Shown piece after piece: positions 61,735 through 64,000 of a DNA stretch of 64,000 bases. Positions within the stretch are counted from its first letter, which is position 1. The number at the start of each line of letters is the position of its first letter. A model generated the notes under the pieces. It did not search any database, was not told the origin of the DNA, and saw nothing but the letters and a program-made list of their open reading frames with translations. A program made the translations under genes and the position numbers. Source of the stretch: Pomphorhynchus laevis (Eukaryota; Acanthocephala; Palaeacanthocephala; Echinorhynchida; Pomphorhynchidae); contig WNNJ02001507.1 in assembly GCA_012934845.2 (NCBI GenBank), positions 62,001-126,000 on the forward strand, in the 5' to 3' direction.

Positions 61735-64000
61735 GTGTCTCGTTTCTCAATAACCTACATCCATCAATCAAAATCACCTCCACCAACCTCCACGATTTTT
61801 CCACGCATAACCTTTCCTCACATCGCTTGCTACCCTCTTTATTATCATTATCCTATATGCCTCCCGTCGTTAAACCAACTCCCTCCAAATCCTCAACCGC
61901 CAGCTCTCCTATCGTGATCTCACCCACTCACGGCACTGATCCTCCCTTTACGAAAACGCTTTCCTTCTTACGATTGTTGCGTCATCGTCACTAATATCAC
62001 TCCTTCCACCTCCTTATCTCCACAAGCACGTCTCGACCAAGATGTTTCCGCCTTCAGATTCATCCTCTCGTCTCTAGTTCTTGCGGATAAACCATCATTT
62101 TTTAAGGACATCTCTCCTGTCGCATTCATCCGCCGAAACAAATATTCTCAATCTAATCCTTTTAAGCCCCCTCTCCTGAAAATTGTTTTCAAGCATCACT
62201 ACCACGCGTCCTCTGTCCTCTCTCAACGATTAAAACTCATCTTATCTTCCACCTTTCAAATTTCCCCAATTGCACCCCTTCCGAAATCGCTCAACTCTCT
62301 TCTGCCCTAATCGAAAACGCAGTCGCGAAGAAAACGGCGAAACATCTCTCTCCATGGGAAACATAGACGGAAATTTTCAAGTTGTCCACACACGCCCCTA
62401 AATTCGATGGCGCTCTATATCCCCTATGTGTATTCTCCGGTAAACCCTTACACCACCACACACGGTTTCCGACTCGGCCTCCTCAACACTAGATATATTC
62501 TCAATAAATCAGATCTTATACTCAACTTATTCATCAAGCAATCTATCGATATCTTCTTCCTCACCGAATCCTGGCACTCAGAATCCGACGACCTCTCCAT
62601 TCGCCGTCTGCTCTCTGCCGGTTGCTGACTAGTCGAATCAACCCGCCCTCTCAGCTTATCCCATTCTAAATTCTCTAATATGGCGGCATCGTCGCATTCG
62701 AACGTTATCCCGCGTCTCTTCGCAAAATCACTCCACCTTTCAGTCCTTGCTCTTTTAAATTGCTCACTTGTCGTTCTTCTAGCCCGATCACTTTAGATCT
62801 CGCCATTGTATACCGTCCTGGTTCATCAGCTCCTACATCCTTATTTTTTAGCGAACTCGCTGACCTCCTTTCAATTGTTTTTTGTCCTCAATCCCTTTAC
62901 TCGTTCTAGGCGACTTCAACATCCGCCTTGACCGCCACTCTTCCACTAATTCAATCCGGTTCATCAACATTCTATCCAACTACAATTACAAACTCATCTC
63001 AATTGCCCCCACACATATCATTGGCGGGCGCACTCGACATCTTGGCTGTCCCCGATCGGATTACTGCCTACACCTCACTGTCTATCTCCGATCCTGGTCT
63101 ATCCGATCACTATCTCGCCACCCTTGATCTCACTTCCAACCACTCTCCGCTTCACACACCTACCATCCTTTGTCGCCCTTGGAGAAAACTTAGCATACCC
63201 TTCTCCGCTCCGCCTTAATTATATCGTATCGATCTTCTCACACAATAACATCATCCTCTCCTCACGATCTTGCCTTTCCTTTCGACTCTGAACTCACATC
63301 CACTCTCGATCTTCTCTTGCCCTTCAAGTCTCACCCTCACTGTCGCTTGCACTGTACCCTATGGATTGATATCCAATGCCTACTCTCAAAACGTCGACTC
63401 CGTCATGCTTTTCGAGTCTATCACCGCTCTGTCAGACGTGATATCCGCTTGCTCACTCCGTCTCTCCGTGATTCCTATCTTGCTCTTCGTCGGTCTCATC
63501 TCTACCTACTACGTATCAAATGCAACTCATTATGGCAGCATAAAATCAACACTTCATTAAACTCCAAGTCTATCTGGCATACTTTTAACTTAATCCTTTC
63601 TCGCTCCTCTTCTTATTGCAACATCAATCCCCATGATTATTCGTTATTTCTTCAGACCAAATTATCCACGTTGCTCTCTCAATATCCTGTCTCCATTCCA
63701 TCTCACTGCTACTCGCTTCGCCTCGTCCTCCCGGAACTCTTTCACATTCTCCCTATCTCACTTGTCGAAGTATCATCTGTCCTCATGTATTTGCCCAACA
63801 AAACCTCACCTGCCGATCCCCTGCCTACTCACATATTAAAATCTATATGCTCATCGATATCCTCTTTCCTCACTACCTTGTTTAACTCGTCCATGCGCAG
63901 TCGTATCTTTCCATTACACTGGAAATCCATCACTGTTCGTCCGCTCCTTAAGAAACAATCGCTCGACCCCTCACTTCCTTCTAGCTATCGCTCCATTTCA
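61735..64000 (+). mobile_element. L2-like LINE (group L), 5' part, leaves window on the right
   Basis: ORF1-like N-terminus MPPVVKPTPSKSSTASSPIV (from 61857), ORF1 core remnants (61960-62300), endonuclease (62407-63130) and the start of RT (THILKSICSSISSFLTTLFN at about 63830). Frames are broken many times. It is colinear with the 19.2-22.6 kb copy and adds the ORF1 N-terminus that the copy lacks. Confidence 0.88.
62407..63130 (+). pseudogene. Group L LINE endonuclease domain (broken)
   Basis: FRLGLLNTRYILNKSDLILN, then QSIDIFFLTESWHSESDDLS and IRRLLSAGC in one frame; VLGDFNIRLDRHSSTNSIRF and INILSNYNYKLISIAPTHII in another. Conserved TESW and GDFN motifs are present. At least two frameshifts. 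It is better preserved around TESW than the 19.7-20.5 kb copy. Confidence 0.85.

Overview
The window is AT-rich nuclear DNA from an animal, most likely an invertebrate. It carries two intron-containing housekeeping genes, a very high load of non-LTR retrotransposons (LINEs) on both strands, and many tandem and inverted repeats. One intron is only 52 nt; most of the others are 1-6.5 kb and full of repeats. The species cannot be fixed from the sequence. There is no bacterial operon structure, CRISPR array or rRNA, and I recognise no tRNA.

Layout. 1-560: the 5' end of a LINE on the minus strand that runs off the left edge, then an 11-bp repeat. 827-12089 (minus): a complete seven-exon aldo-keto reductase gene (280 aa). 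Its introns hold an L2-like LINE tail, a 40-bp minisatellite, a three-copy repeat, a palindromic MITE and a 1.07-kb element with terminal inverted repeats. 12090-17300: no recognisable gene. 17300-18965 (minus): a heavily decayed CR1/Jockey-group LINE. 19195-26095: an almost full-length but broken L2-like LINE, an inverted copy of its tail, a Ty3/Gypsy fossil and a truncated CR1-like LINE. 26096-30084: repeats, including an exact 185-bp tandem duplication. 30085-46860: a LINE pile-up containing a near-complete CR1-like element (31.1-35.4 kb), a CR1-like element split by two other LINEs (35.5-44.2 kb) and an internally deleted L2-like element. 49560-60918 (plus): a five-exon TIM21 gene, a subunit of the mitochondrial inner-membrane import machinery, with introns packed with LINE fragments and a 143-bp satellite. 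61372-64000: two L2-like copies facing away from each other, one leaving the right edge.

Four LINE groups recur. 'L' is L2-like, with a conserved 3' stem-loop. 'A' and 'B' are CR1-like, with overlapping ORF1/ORF2. 'C' is a YADD reverse transcriptase of the wider Jockey/I/R1 group. The best-preserved copy is the group B element at 38.7-42.7 kb: its ORF1 is open and its ORF2 has only one frameshift and one stop.

The two host genes are unrelated metabolically. I see no clear new defence or biosynthetic system. The most interesting signals are in the LINEs: in two families the ORF2 start lies inside a conserved ORF1 motif that also contains an A_AAT_TTT heptamer, and three LINE copies share a four-cysteine N-terminal motif in ORF1. 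In the host DNA, a 79-bp direct repeat brackets a TIM21 exon.
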